This document shows positions 21,096 to 33,600 of a stretch of DNA of 64,000 bases, piece after piece. The notes under the pieces were generated by a model, which made no database searches, was not told the origin of the DNA, and saw only the letters and a program-made list of their open reading frames with translations. The stretch is from NCBI GenBank assembly GCA_036924285.1, contig JAYKYS010000010.1, forward strand, positions 19,071,001 through 19,135,000, in the 5' to 3' direction. Positions within the stretch are counted from its first letter, which is position 1, and every line of letters starts with the position of its first letter. The stretch is from Asterella californica (Eukaryota > Streptophyta > Marchantiopsida > Marchantiales > Aytoniaceae). The position numbers and the translations under genes were made by a program.

Positions 21096-23070
21096 GAGCA
21101 GTGCTGACTCAGCATGATGATGAGAAAAAGGAGTTCGTGGTGGCGTATGCCAGTCGCTCCAATAATTCAGTGGAGGCGAGGTATAGTTCGTATGAGGGAG
21201 AGTGTTTGGCAGCAGTGTGGGCTGTTGCACACTTTCGATGTTATCTGTTTGGGAACCCGTTTACTCTCATCACTGATCACCAGCCGCTCAAGTGGTTGAT
21301 GGTGTCCGATAAGCTTACAGGGAAGCTTGCACGATGGGCTTTGATCTTACAGGAGTATGACTTCCAGGTAGTACATAGACCTGGAGTTGCAAACCTAGAT
21401 GCCGATGGGTTGAGTCGCAACCCGTGCACGAGTCAGCAGGATCAGACTGGGGCTCGATGGCATGACGAGGTTGATGAGGAGATAGTGCCAGGGTGGCATG
21501 CATTTGCCTTTCTTTGTGTGTTGGCCATGAACTCTAGTATGGAGGGCCAAGTCGTATCTTTCTCTGGTCAGAGAGTAGATGACGAGTCTCCAGATCCTGA
21601 GGGTGGAGATGGTGTTCCAGATCAACGGGATATCCATGATGATGTGACCGTGATGGAGTATCTACGCACTGGTGTGGTAGTAGGCACAGTAAGTGCCAAG
21701 GAGCGAGATCGTGTTCTTCAACGAGCGAAGAGATTTCGACGAGAAGGACGACATGTACTTCGAGTGTGGGGTGATGGAAGGGTACGAATAGTGCCACATC
21801 CATCCCAGAGGGCACAGTTAGTACGACATGCCCATGAGGAGTTGGGACATTTTGGAGTGAAGCGTACACATAGCTTACTCCAAGGACAGTATTGGTGGCG
21901 TGGTATGCACATCGATGTGCAACAATTTGTCGCACGATGTGTGGTTTGTGATCGAGTACGAGCATCGTTTAATGCTCCTACTCCACAGTTACACCCCTTA
22001 CCGATTATGGGGTTGGGTTACCGTTGGAGTTTGGATTTTGCGGGATCCTTACCGTTGACCGTACGTCACCACCGGTATGTGTTGGTGATGGTGGAGCACT
22101 TCTCCAAGTGGATTGAGTTGGTGGCATTACCAGACAAGGCGAGTGAAGGGACAACGTATGCGTTCTTAGATCGAGTGCTGAGTCGTTTTGGAGCAGCAGC
22201 TGAAGTGCTGACAGACCAAGGTACAGAGTTCCTTGGTGAGTTTCAGGCCTTGTGTGATCAGGCATTGATTGATCATCGGACTACATCTCGAGATCATCCT
22301 GAGGCGGATGGTTTGGCAGAGAGGGTAGTTCAGACGGTGAAGAGAGGATTGCGCAAGTATGGCTTGCAGAAGGGCCACTTGGGAGACTGGGATGTGCAGT
22401 TACCATGGTTGGCTATGGGCTACCGTTTTAGCCGACAAGCGTCTTTGGCTTCCTTCTCACCGTATTTCTTATTGTATGGCAGAGATCCAGATCTACCTTC
22501 GGCCATTCGTCGTGATTCTGCTGAGGTGCTGGACCTTGATGATCCGGATATGTGGGTGAGAGCATGTTCTCAACGAGCAGAGACATTTTGGAGAGTTATG
22601 CCTATGGCTTTTGAGAACCTAGCGATTGCCCAGCATAGAGACACGTTGCGGTATGCGACTACCCGAGGAGGAGGTTATCGGCCGTCGATTTGCAGGTTTC
22701 ATCCTGGCAATTATATCTATCTACAGCAGACTGCACCGACGACGTTGGACGTGACCGCAGGGCGCACTATTTACGAGTGCGTGAGGTGTTATCTTCTGGA
22801 GTACTCATGTTAGAGGGCCGTGATGGTGTTGTGTGGAAGGACCATGTGCGTAATTGCGCGCCATGTCATCTTCCCAACATTGATGGTACCGTTGACCCAA
22901 GCTTAGCAGTTGTACGCGCGGGCTTGAGGTGTATGTTGTGTGGGTCTGCTGGTGGAGCAGCCCGTATGTTGGTGTGTGATGGTTGTTCGAGAGGTTGGCA
23001 CATGTCATGTTTGACTCCACCTCTCAATGTAGTTCCTACTGGACGGTGGGTTTGTCCTCGATGTATATAG
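21096..23070 (+). pseudogene. Element A, RNase H, integrase and C-terminal PHD finger
   Basis: The frame resumes inside RNase H (AVLTQHDDEKKEFVVAYASR), with the later motif TLITDHQPLKW. The integrase has an HHCC zinc site (HAHEELGHFGVKRTH ... CVVCDR, 21826-21955) and catalytic D, D, E in LDFAG, LTDQGTEFLG and ADGLAERVVQ. A base missing near 22771 shifts the frame. In the following frame a C4HC3 PHD finger ends the protein: CMLC, then CDGC, HMSC and CPRC (22930-23067). PHD fingers commonly read histone H3 tails, so this one could steer integration, as chromodomains do in chromoviruses. The stop is TAG at 23068. Confidence 0.9.
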
Positions 23071-23241
23071 CGGAGATAGTCGATTAGATCTTTGCGTGGT
23101 ATGGATTGCAGACAGGCGACTAACGATGGGGCAATGTAGCACCCGGCCTCCTGATCCTTGCACCCATGAAGGTGTGTATCACGTAGTTGGGATATGGAGC
23201 TATCTGGAGTTAGAGGGACCTAACCGCCAGTTAGGGGGGCG

Positions 23242-23349
23242 ATTGTGGTACACTTGTGTATGTGTATGACATCGTCCATGTGTTATGTGTATGTGTGGTG
23301 TACCTCTGACAGCGATGTATGTTGTGTAGCGATGTGTATGCGCACGACA
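23242..23349 (+). repeat. 108-bp direct repeat inside the element A LTR, first copy
   Basis: This GT-rich block, starting ATTGTGGTACAC and ending CGCACGACA, recurs without visible change at 23645-23752, 403 bp away. The second copy forms the presumed LTR end. Confidence 0.9.
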
Positions 23350-23644
23350 GCTGTCACGTCAGTTTGGGCACCTCGGCTAGGTTGACTGAGTGCGAAGTGG
23401 CGCATCCCGGTAAGGCCGTTAGTGCCGTTAGGGCGAGTTGGAGAGAGAGCCCACTAGGGGTAAACTTCACAGGTAGGGCTTGGAGGCCTTAGTTCTTTGA
23501 GTTGAGCCTTCAAGCTCCAGGCTATGGTGGATAGTCTAGTTGAGTGTAACCCGGATTCTCTTCGCGTTTAGAGTGGGTTTGGCTTGACCGTTTGTGAGTA
23601 ATCCTTGTTGTGGTGTTGGAGATGGTAATCTCTGTATTCAGATT

Positions 23645-23752
23645 ATTGTGGTACACTTGTGTATGTGTATGACATCGTCCATGTGTTATGTGTATGTGTG
23701 GTGTACCTCTGACAGCGATGTATGTTGTGTAGCGATGTGTATGCGCACGACA
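23645..23752 (+). repeat. 108-bp direct repeat inside the element A LTR, second copy
   Basis: This is the partner of 23242-23349. Unrelated AT-rich DNA begins immediately after it. Confidence 0.9.
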
Positions 23753-26065
23753 ATGGATTAACAAATAATGTTTATAGAATTTTTAATTATTTATATATAC
23801 TTAATATATATTTTTTATTTAATATTATATATTTTCTTGATAATAATAAACGAACATGATTCCTGAATGAGCGATCTCAAGTACCTCCATTTTGAGAACT
23901 GTGTTATTATCCGTATTATCCGTATCCGTGTTCAGTAGGACAAAAGATTCAAGTCTTTATCAGTCAACGGAGACGAGCCGTGCGATACGCCGTGTTTTAT
24001 GAGAAACTTTGAAAAGAAGACTAATTCTTCCGTAATGGAGACCTACTCTTAGAAAACATAGTATAAAGTGAGAAAGTATCTGGATATCTCAGCGATCGCT
24101 TATATACCAAGAGTTATCTTAATGAGGATATTCATCTCATGTAGAGTTTACATGAGGTGTATACTTAGTTTATGTTGTATTTCTTTCAGAAGGGTTAGAA
24201 CATAAATTAATATTTTTGTAAAATGATGTGATTTGAAAATCATTTTTTCTGATTTATTTATTTATTTATTTCGATTAATATATTTTTATTATCCCAGTAA
24301 CGCATCAGCCCGGACTCTATTTATGATTTATATTCTGATGAGTTGGCTATTCTGAGATTATTAATATATATTATTTATAAATAAATTTAATATTTTATAA
24401 TAACTTATAATAATATTTTTTATAATATTTATACATTTTCTAGTAAGAGAAAACGAAATTCACTGTACAAGGCCGTGGGGAAAGATATTTGGTGTCTACT
24501 TGATTAGGGTTTTATTCCAAGCACCTGCGCTTTTTGAATATCTATTAACCTTTTGTGACGTTTTGAGAACAAACTTATCCTGCGCTTGCTATACCTGTAA
24601 AGACGTCTTCCTTGCATATGATCCACTCCTATCTTCAGTATGCAAATATGCACTAGTTAAGTAATAATTGTATTTGTTAATTAAATATATATTTTATCTC
24701 AGAATATACAGTCATACTTGTACTGTTCGAAGAGCGTGAGTCTACCTGCACTTCCCTTATGGTATTATGTTGAAAAAAATTTACATCTCCAAGTCTGGCT
24801 AACATTTAAAGATAACTTCGAATTCTCCTGTAACTTAGTATAGAATATCCGCTTCACCAAGCGGGAAAAAGCTTCCCAGAAGTTCATACTGCATGCATAT
24901 TATTTTTCCAGTATTTCCATGAAAGCTTTTACAGTTAAAACTTATTATGACTCAAGCACTAGTCTATAAATCGACTGCTGTTATTCTGAGTGATTATTAT
25001 GCACCACACTCATAAGGACAACCCTTACAAATGAGACGTAGCCACATGTCCTCAATCAGCTCGATATTATTTACGGTTGCAAGATATTTCGAGTTTTCAT
25101 GCAGCTTTCGATCACTCACCAATAGGCATTTTCTACTATTTGCAGAACGAGGAAATAAACTTTTCCACTTTCCATTTGTCGTTCTTGTGTGAAGCAAAAA
25201 GCAGGTTAAGCTCACGATGTCATTATTAAGAACTCTTTGGCAAGTTTTAATTAAACCTTGCTGCTCTTTCACAGATTTAGCTCTCTCTGAATAGGAATCG
25301 ACCTTCAACACTGACTAAATTTTCGTCAGGCTGCGTAAGGTCAGAGGTAGAGTATGTAAAGTCAGGGCCAAATGATGAAATGTTACCTCGTTGTGTTACG
25401 CTGCAGAAGGCATTGCCGAAAGCGTGCTTTATGTGTGTAAGCCACTCTCTCGAACAACGGGCTTATCTCCGTAAGTCGTCTCTAGCAACGGCTTAGGGTC
25501 TCTTCCGACTATATTCTTTGACGCGTCTAATGGATCCCGCCGGACTTGAAGAGTACAGCTGCCAGTCCTGCAGCTTTTGATAACGATTGCAGTCGCGATA
25601 GCTATCGTCTTCTCATCACATATTCTTTATCTTCGTAATTTTCGGAGAAAAGGATAGTCCCACGTGCTGCGACTATCGTTTCGCATCAGTTCCACTTGGC
25701 ACAACATCCCGATGAACGATGATGAGCGGCAGAACCAGCAGGTGTGTTTTAGGTCGTGCTACCAAAACAGCAGCATAACCAAGTATCGTAAGAGGCAGTT
25801 TGGTTCAAGGCCGGATCACAAATCTTCAACGATGGAGGACTGGACTACTTGAGGAACTCCAACCTCATCCATGCGTAGAGCATTCCGACTGATCAAGGGG
25901 TACAGAGTGTCTGGAGGTCCGTTGGGAGAGGTGAGCGATCCCATCTACCCTGGAGGCTCGTGTTCTCCATGTTCGGGTTCAGGTTCTTCGTCCAGGCTAT
26001 CGTGACTGACAAGGGACCTCTTCAAAACTTGTCCGATCATTTGACTGTGAACAATGCATGGACGA
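23753..26065. other. AT-rich intergenic DNA between elements A and C
   Basis: I see no supported gene. Positions 23760-24440 are very AT-rich. A 104-codon minus-strand frame (24997-25311) matches nothing I know. A stretch near 25990-26060 ([13 protein letters not shown]) weakly recalls an integrase core but is too short to call. Confidence 0.6.
24252..24272 (+). repeat. TTTA simple repeat
   Basis: Five near-perfect TTTA units in AT-rich DNA. Confidence 0.85.
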
Positions 26066-27380
26066 TGTCGTGATGTGAATCATTTTACATTGTAAATAAT
26101 TCACCTCTCTGTCAAGCGTTAGTCTCTCTGAGTGAAGTTAGGATCTCAGAGAAGTCGACACTAGAGGATGTTATATGTTTTGAGTCTTAGTAGGTTGATT
26201 ACTATGTACATGGAGTTAAGCTCATGGGTTGTAATTACATGTCGCCCATGTATGCTTCCTAACGAGGTTAGGTTATCTTTCGAGATTACGTGTCGTTTTA
26301 CATGTCTTCGCATGTAGTTTAGGGGTTACGTTGGCTTGACGTGGTAGCCTATGAGTGAAATTAAGTCACCACGTGGGTTAGGACACTAAAGGACAGGGGA
26401 GTGAAGCTATGAACTCCCATTGGTCCAATTTTGTCTTTGTGTACTGCTAAACTTAGTAGTAGGGGTCTTAAGAGGAATTCGAGCATTTGGAGAGGAGACA
26501 ACAAAATCTGAGAAAACAGGAGGATAAGGCTCGTCGTGCCAGTCGCTGTCAGTGAAAGTTTTTATCGATTTGGAGCAATAAAGAAGGAGTTATGGCTGAT
26601 TGAAGTTCGATTTGTGCCAGAATTGTAGCACTTCTGTTGATTTTGGGGTTTTTGGTGTAATCGCAGTAGATTTGAGAAAATCGCTTCAAACCTTTGGGTC
26701 ACGTTCACTGTCAGTAGGACTATGACTGTCCCCAAATTTTCATGTCAATTGAGTGACTGAGTAATTCGAGGCGATCGCTGAAGTAGAGGGGGTCCGAAAA
26801 GCTCTCAATCTAGAATAGCAACTTCAGAGAGCGAGATCTGGAGTTCTGTGTACAATCAAGAGGTCCAACTTCACAAGAGTGTCCAACAAGCTGTGTACTG
26901 CAAATCCTGTAAGAATCCTCGAAAGTGATCGAGCCAATTCTCTGTTCTAGGTCAGAATAGCTGTTTGGGTATCAGAAAATGCCGTAATTTCTCTGCTCAG
27001 AACGTTTCTGTCCATATCTCGGTGCTCTGAATTGATCTCAAGCTGAAACTTCGTATGAATGGTCAGTAGGGCCTCATTTACATGTAGGAGAAATTCTGAA
27101 GTTTGAACCATCGTATGTTTCTGATTCTGGACTGTTAAAGTTCGCTGTCTGATCTTATTACTGCTAGTCTGACCTGATTTTCGCTTCTTGAACATACTGG
27201 AGGGTCCATTCGACCTGAGTGAGTGTTTATAGTGTTCCCTTTTGATCTGAAGCCTACCTCTGGATAGTAAGCAACCATAGCCTGAAGCCCAACGCTTCCC
27301 TGAGTAGACTGAACACAGCCTTCAAGATCATATCATAGTCAGAAGGTTCCGCCTTTCTCAGAAAAACTCTCAACTCGACA
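26066..27380 (+). repeat. 5' LTR of element C
   Basis: It begins TGTCGTGATGTG and ends CTCAACTCGACA, TG...CA ends shared with 38713-40027. The 3' copy has its own small indels, for example around CATGAGTTTAGAGG. Confidence 0.92.
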
Positions 27381-27382
27381 TC

Positions 27383-27399
27383 TGGTGCTTCCACTGAGA
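27383..27399 (+). other. Primer-binding site of element C
   Basis: TGGTGCTTCCACTGAGA starts two bases after the LTR and has the TGG needed to pair with a tRNA CCA end. It differs from the family B site. The tRNA is not identified. Confidence 0.6.
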
Positions 27400-27449
27400 G
27401 CTCTTGGGGTGATTGATTGAGAAGGTTGAGTTTACTACATGAAGAAGAG

Positions 27450-29716
27450 ATGGATCGCAAGAGCGCTACTGTTGCTACTTCTACGGTTGCTGCATCTACG
27501 TCTACTGCAGCTCCTTCTGTAGCACCTGCGGCTACAACGACGTCTGTATCTGGTCTGGATACGGCTGAGATTCTGAAGACCCTTGCGGCCTTGGTCCAAC
27601 AACATCCGATCGTTGGAGGGAGTGAGTTAAAATCCACCAAGGCTTTGCAAGCAATAGTGAATAGGTGTGGAAGGTTTGAGGGTAGAGATATTTCTAGATA
27701 TCTGCTTGAGTATAGAGGAGAGATGGAATTGGTTAGAGTTACTGATGCTGAGATGATAGCAAGTTTTGAGTTAGCTGTCATTCCTGAGTTGCGAGACCAA
27801 GTTAGGGATGTACAGAGAAGAAAGTTTGGAATCTGGATGAGTTTTGAGCGATCTCTTCGAGAGGAGTTTCTTGAAGAAGATTCAGAGAGAGTTACTAGGA
27901 GAACATTTCTGGACTGGGTTGAGCAGCAACCTGGTCGGATGATGAGCCTGAATGAGATGTTGAGAGAGTTTGATCGGAGATACCGACAACTCTCAACTCT
28001 TGAGAGGATAACCTTAGATGTTAGGAGAACCGAGCTTTTCTTGCAAGCTACCGATGATGCTACGACAGATCGATTATGTTTTATGTTGGCCGATCGATCT
28101 GCTGAAGGAGGAGTTACTACTGATTGGGGAAGAGTCGAGGATGTTGTTGCCGTACTAACGAGACAGAGGAGGGGAAGAGTGGCTGTGAGAGGACGTCCGC
28201 TTGCAGAAGTGACCGCTCCACCTCGCACTGCTCCTCAAGTACAGCAACCTCCGGCTTCGACTCCTAGATCTGTTGTACCGGCTGCAGTACTTTTGATACC
28301 AGTGGTGCCAGTTCCTGCACAAAAGGCACCGGTTCAGAGACCTGCAGAGAACCATGGACAGCAGACCCAGATCGAAGACTTGATTCGACAGATGAGAGAA
28401 TTGAAGGTGGAGTTAGCTGGCCTGTAGAGAGAGCAGCCACCGGCGTCTGCTGCTACACGTCTAGGAGGTGCTCCTGTTCGTAGATGTATTTGGTGTGACA
28501 GTCCTGATCATTTTTGAGGAGATTGTCAAGAGCTTACGACTGCTTTACGAGATGGTGTGGTTCGCTACCAGAACGGTAGGCTACATCTTTCTTCGACTGG
28601 AGAGCCGTTGAACACGCAGTTTGGACGAAGAGGCATGAGAAGTCTATCTCAGATTGCCGCGGCTGCGACTGTAAATACATTGATGGCACCACCGGTAAAT
28701 CTTGATGTATATGTCGGACATATTGAGGTTTCTTCTAGTCCTACATTGCTAGATAAGACTGCTGAGAAGAGTATTGCTCCCATTCCTTCTGAAACATTGA
28801 AGAGAGGAGCAGAGACTATCCGTAGAGTCACAGGGTGGGGAGATCCTGTTGACGCTGCATCTATCAAAGCATTCTTGGACGTGGATAGACACGTTCACTG
28901 GCAAGATGCTTCTGTGGAGGAGAAGAGGCGGCGAGAAGCATCTGAACTTGATACTGGAGTTCTAGAGGAGATTGGAGATAGACAAAGAGTCACAAGGAGA
29001 CGAGCGGCTCTTCCTGAGGACATCCCGTCTACTTCTGCAGCTCCTCCACCTGCACCAGGTCCGATGGAGGACATACAGAGATCTCAGCAGAAGTCAACGA
29101 CTGCTGGTAGACAGTTTACTGCCCAAGAGAAAAGGAAGGGACCGGCTTATAAGTTGGCAGCTGATATTGAGACTTCAACTGATCTCAAGAGCATCTTGGA
29201 GCATAGAATACTTGACACGCGAATCGAGTTTTCTCTTCGGGAGGTTCTTGGTATTACGAAGAGGGAGTTTCACGAACTGATCATCAACATCATCAAGCGG
29301 AAGAGACAGGTGATGTCCGAGCAAGTTGAAAGTCAGATGATAGATGTAGTAGGAGCTTCTGTTAATAATGCAAAATTCGGCAAGATGCATTTTCAAGAGG
29401 CTGATGATACAGAGTACCAACAAGAAGCGTTAGTTGCTGATACCAACACTATTGAGTTTGATGATGATGAAGCTGGCGATGAGAGTCCAGCTACAAATAG
29501 CGACTTCAGAAAAAGACACTAGGCTCGTGCTACGACTGCTACACGAGTTCGCCTTGGAAGTCTTGAACCTGTTGCTGCTTTGGTTGATCACGGTTCAGAG
29601 ATCAACATCATGTCACGGGAGGTGTACGAGAGAGGACAGTGGTCTATCAAATTGAACCATGGTTAGGTGCTACGAGCTGCAAACAACCAAAAGGGTGAGT
29701 TATACGGCGCTTGTCC
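27450..29716 (+). pseudogene. Element C Gag and start of protease, interrupted by stops and by B3
   Basis: From the ATG at 27450 one frame carries a Gag-like helical domain (YLLEYRGEMELVRVTDAEMI, RDQVRDVQRRKFG). A CCHC knuckle follows (CIWCDSPDHF-stop-GDC, near 28490-28528), then a conserved-looking segment (AYKLAADIETSTDLKSILEH ... EFHELIINIIKRKRQ) and a retropepsin motif with DHG in place of DSG (ALVDHGSEINIMSREVY, near 29580). In-frame stops stand at 28425 (TAG), 28515 (TGA), 29520 (TAG) and 29664 (TAG). No frameshift is needed up to the B3 insertion. Antisense open frames over this region are shadows of it. Confidence 0.85.
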
Positions 29717-30632
29717 TGTAAACCCTCCGCGGTCCTATCGATCAACTACCCCCCCCGATCTCTCAACCTCCACGATCGTCATCCACGAATCTACAACATG
29801 TCGGGCCTGTCTCTCACTCAGAGGTCACCTCTGATGGCTTTGATGGAAGCACACCATGAACTTGAAGGGAAAATGCTAAGTTCACTCATTCATACACCCA
29901 CAAAATTATCAACTAAAAATCTCCTTAAACACATCAACTAAAATCCTCCATTCTAACGACGTCTCTCAAGTTCTCACATGCTAAAAATATCCCACACTCT
30001 CTATATTACTCAAGTTGTCATTACGACAATGTGAAAACAAGGATGAGGAGCTCTTCTCTACTCCTCTATTTATACATTCTAGGTTTTTACTTTGGTACCC
30101 TCCGGTAACTCAGCCGTAACTATTTTTACCGGGTTTTACTAAGATATTACTTACGATAAAAGCATTGATCACATGGGCTTTTTACCTTTTCACATGGGCT
30201 TATTCCTTCAAAGTCAACAACTTCTAGAAGGATTCTGGAATATTCTCAAAGAATCTCGAATTTCCACCCCCCCTCTACACTAGGACCCACTAAAAAGAAA
30301 ACATGTGGAATCTCTTCTTGTTTTTAATGTCCACAAAGTCCACAACTTTAATCCAACCACTAATATCAAGTCAAAAAGGAGATAAGGGATACTTTCCACC
30401 CCCTTTCTACCTTTTAGACAAGATGACAAGATAGTAGTGCTCACTCTTTAGCAAATATCTGAATTCTGCCAAAAGTACAGCTAAGTTTAACCATAACTAA
30501 CTTTTAGCTAGTCATGACTAACTTGATACCTCCTTAAAGTACTTTGGCAACCAATAAACATTCTCAACACTTAGTTATAACTAAACACCTTACTAATAGA
30601 CAAACTTCCTATGTGTAACATAGGTCGTTACA
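29717..30632 (-). repeat. 3' LTR of B3
   Basis: The LTR is in reverse orientation, with one extra C in the run near 29748 compared with its partner. The polypurine tract follows on the minus strand at 30633-30642. Confidence 0.94.
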
Positions 30633-30645
30633 TTTTACCCCCGGA

Positions 30646-33600
30646 CTAAATTTTCGCTCCGTCCTCGGAGTGAAGAGAGACCTTTCGTCGATGAAACAAC
30701 TTCAACTTGTCATGATTTACCCGATCAAATCTCCTTCCTCCCAGCTCCTGAAGGTCATATGTGAAGTTGCTCCACACCTTATCTACAACAAAAGGACCAA
30801 AATATCTCGGAAGAAACTTCTTCCTAGCCCTCTTGAATCTGATAGCATCATACAACATAACCCAATCTCCGACTTGAAAAGGTTTTACCTCCCTCTTGCC
30901 CAAACGTTTGTCGTAACTCTTCTTTTGATACGCCTGAGCTCGTTCCATCCGGATCATTGCTACCGCTCGGGTCTCTTCCAACTCCATGAGTTGCTCCCTT
31001 CTTGATCTGACCAGGTCTTCTCCTCTCGACCTCTTCAACTTTCGTTGAATAGTTTGAAAAGTATCCAATTCGAATTGGATTGGCAACTTGGACTCCACTC
31101 CATAAACCAGTCGAAATGGGGAGTACCCAGTAGAAGTCTTTGTTGTCGTTCGATACTCCCATAAGATGGCATGTAGCCTCTTATCCCAAGTATGTTTCGC
31201 AGTCTCAACACCAGCATCTTTGGCGAGCATCATACAAAGTGTAAGATTGGTCTTCTCCGCAAGACCATTAGCATTTGGTTTGTATGAGGTCGTTACTCGT
31301 GGCTTGATAGAAAAGTGTTGTAGCATAGCAGTAGTCATGCTCCCTACAAACTCTCCTCCTCTATCTGAGACCAACTCTAACGGACATCCAAATCTGGTGA
31401 TGATCCTCTCCCATAGGAATCTACCGACTTCTGTTTCATTAGTCTCTCTCAAAGGTCTAGCCTCTACCCACTTGGTACAATAGTCAGTGACGACTACAAT
31501 GTATCTATTGCCTCGAGGTGTCTTATTAAGAGGACCTACAAAGTCAATACCCCACTTCTCAAATGGTCCTAAAATGGTTCCTTTGTCTTCTGATCATGCA
31601 CTATCAAGTCAAAATCAACTCCCTTCTTCATGTACATAGTCAAAGCTATTGCTTTGTTTGAGAAGGAAAAGACAAACCTACGATAATATCCAACCATGCT
31701 AAGAAACTGCCTCAACTTTGTCAAGTTGATCGGAAATGGAAGATCCACAATCTTCTTCACCTTCTCAGGATCTACCGCAATCCCATTCTTGGAAATGATG
31801 TGCCCTAACAGCAGACCTTCTTTGCAGCCAAAGATGCACTTCTCTGGATTTAGAGAAGCGTTGGCTTGCTCCAACGGCTGCAAAACTTTGATCACATGAT
31901 CAAAGTGGTCCTCCTTTCGTCCGTACACATAGAAATCGTCAATGAAATCTCGAACAAACTTCCCTATGAATGGTTCAAACACCTTGTTCATGAACCTTTG
32001 AAACGTGGCCAGAGCATTACACAATCCGAATGGCATCACCCGAAATGCAAATGTTCCCCAAGGAGTAGTGAAAGTAATCAACTGTTGGTACTCCTGTGCT
32101 ATCTTGATCTGGTTATACCCACTATAACCATCACCAAAGCTGTACCACTCATGACCAGCAACTTCCTCCAAAATCTCATCTATAAATGGTAGAGGATAAT
32201 AATCCTTCTTGGTAACTGCATTCAGCTTCTTATAGTCTATGCACACTCGCAGCTTACCATTCTTCTTCTTGACAATCACAATGGGTGAAACCCATTCTGA
32301 GTTCTCCACCTCATAGATGAAACTCGCCTCCTTCAACTTGTCTATCTCCTCCTTGATCATCATTGCCGTTGTGGGATTGACCCTTCTCTGCTTCTGTCGA
32401 ACTGGTCTTGCGTGCTCCTCCAATTCGATTCGATGAGTCTCGAGAGTCACCTCCTTCAAATCCTTGTAGCTGAAAGTAAACACATGGATATATTTTCGAA
32501 ATATATCTAGGAATCTACTTTTCTCTTCTTGAGTGACATTGATACCAAACTTCAGGGTAGAGAGTCTTCTCACAATCTCTGCCTCACTCAACTCTTCTTT
32601 GTCAAGATCTTTCTCCACTGCTGGTCGAGGCAACAAGTCAATAGCACTAAGCTGATGTAATGATTCATCTCGATCAAATCCTTCATCCTCAGAGGAGGAT
32701 TCTTGATCGTAAGAATCTCCGGTATCTACTTTCGAGACACTCTGATCATCCTCCGTATCAGATTCCCAGTAGTCACTAGTAGGTCTATCAGAGTCAGAAG
32801 TCACACCTCCAACACCCGAGAGAGGAACTATCACTCTATGATCTCTAGGCCCAATCCGTAAGTATCCCTTGTGCCACCTATCCGTGGTGCGCACAGCTCT
32901 CAACCAAGGCCTACCTAGGAGCAAATCATAACTAGAGTCCTTTAACACTTGAAAGGACATCAATGTTTGAACTCCCATCACAGACACGACCACCTTCTTT
33001 AACACGCCAAGAGGTCTTACCCGTTGCTTGTTAGCCATCCCCACGACAATGCTAGCCGGGCGAGTTGGTTCCATCCCAAACTTCTTCATCAATCTCTCTG
33101 ATATGGCGTTTACAGCCGACCCTCCATCCACCAATACGTCAGAGACGTAGTGATCATTCAATCGGACTTCAATCTTTAAAGCCCTAGTGCATACCTCTGA
33201 AGCATGCACATCCACCACACCAACTCCCACAGACTTTGACGTCTTGCTCTTGGGTTTCTTCTTCTTGCTTCTCTTAGAACTCAGTCCTCCTCTGAGTTCC
33301 CTTCGTAAGCTGGGATTAAGTGCGATCAGTTGTCCAACAGTGATGTTGGCTTTCTGAGCACCCACATCTTCAACCACATCATATCCCGCTTGGGAAGATG
33401 AAATGGTGAAATCCGCCATCCCCAGCTTCCTTCTTGGCTCCCTTGGTGTACTAGAAACATTACTCGAACGAGTGCTTCTACTAGCTGATTCCTCCATGAA
33501 AACCGGTTCATCAGAAAATCGAGTTCTTTTCCTTTCTTGAGCTAAAAGCTCCACCGGTGCATGAGAAGAGTTTGAACTCTCTCCTTTCTCGTAGATGGGA

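Larger units (their letters stand above)
1..23752 (+). mobile_element. Element A: gypsy-type LTR retrotransposon encoding a DNA methyltransferase, nested and decayed
   Basis: This element is read in three pieces: 2-493, 9249-12143 and 21096-23752. Together they give the order aspartic protease, cytosine-5 DNA methyltransferase, reverse transcriptase, RNase H, integrase and PHD finger, then a 3' LTR. The order RT-RNase H-integrase is that of Ty3/gypsy elements. The 5' LTR and Gag lie before the window. Two family B elements separate the pieces. Removing B2 restores the RNase H reading frame exactly, which proves the pieces belong together. In-frame stops at 9769, 10231, 10987 and 11908 and frame changes near 11112, 11793 and 22771 show that this copy is dead. 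Confidence 0.9.
23135..23752 (+). repeat. Probable 3' LTR of element A (618 bp)
   Basis: TGTAGCACCC follows a short purine-rich stretch (GATGGGGCAA) 64 bp after the polyprotein stop. The segment ends with CGCACGACA, giving TG...CA ends. The 5' LTR lies outside the window, so the limits cannot be checked by alignment. Confidence 0.6.

Noticed and set aside
24997..25311. 104-codon minus-strand frame
   Set aside because: No recognisable domain, splice context or repeat partner in the window.
25990..26060. Possible integrase core ([10 protein letters not shown]) just before the element C LTR
   Set aside because: Only one short motif-like stretch is present, with no second Asp/Glu context and stops close by.
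27254..28228. A 324-codon open frame on the minus strand over the element C Gag region
   Set aside because: It is a low-complexity Ser/Leu/Arg shadow of the sense Gag frame, with no domain of its own.
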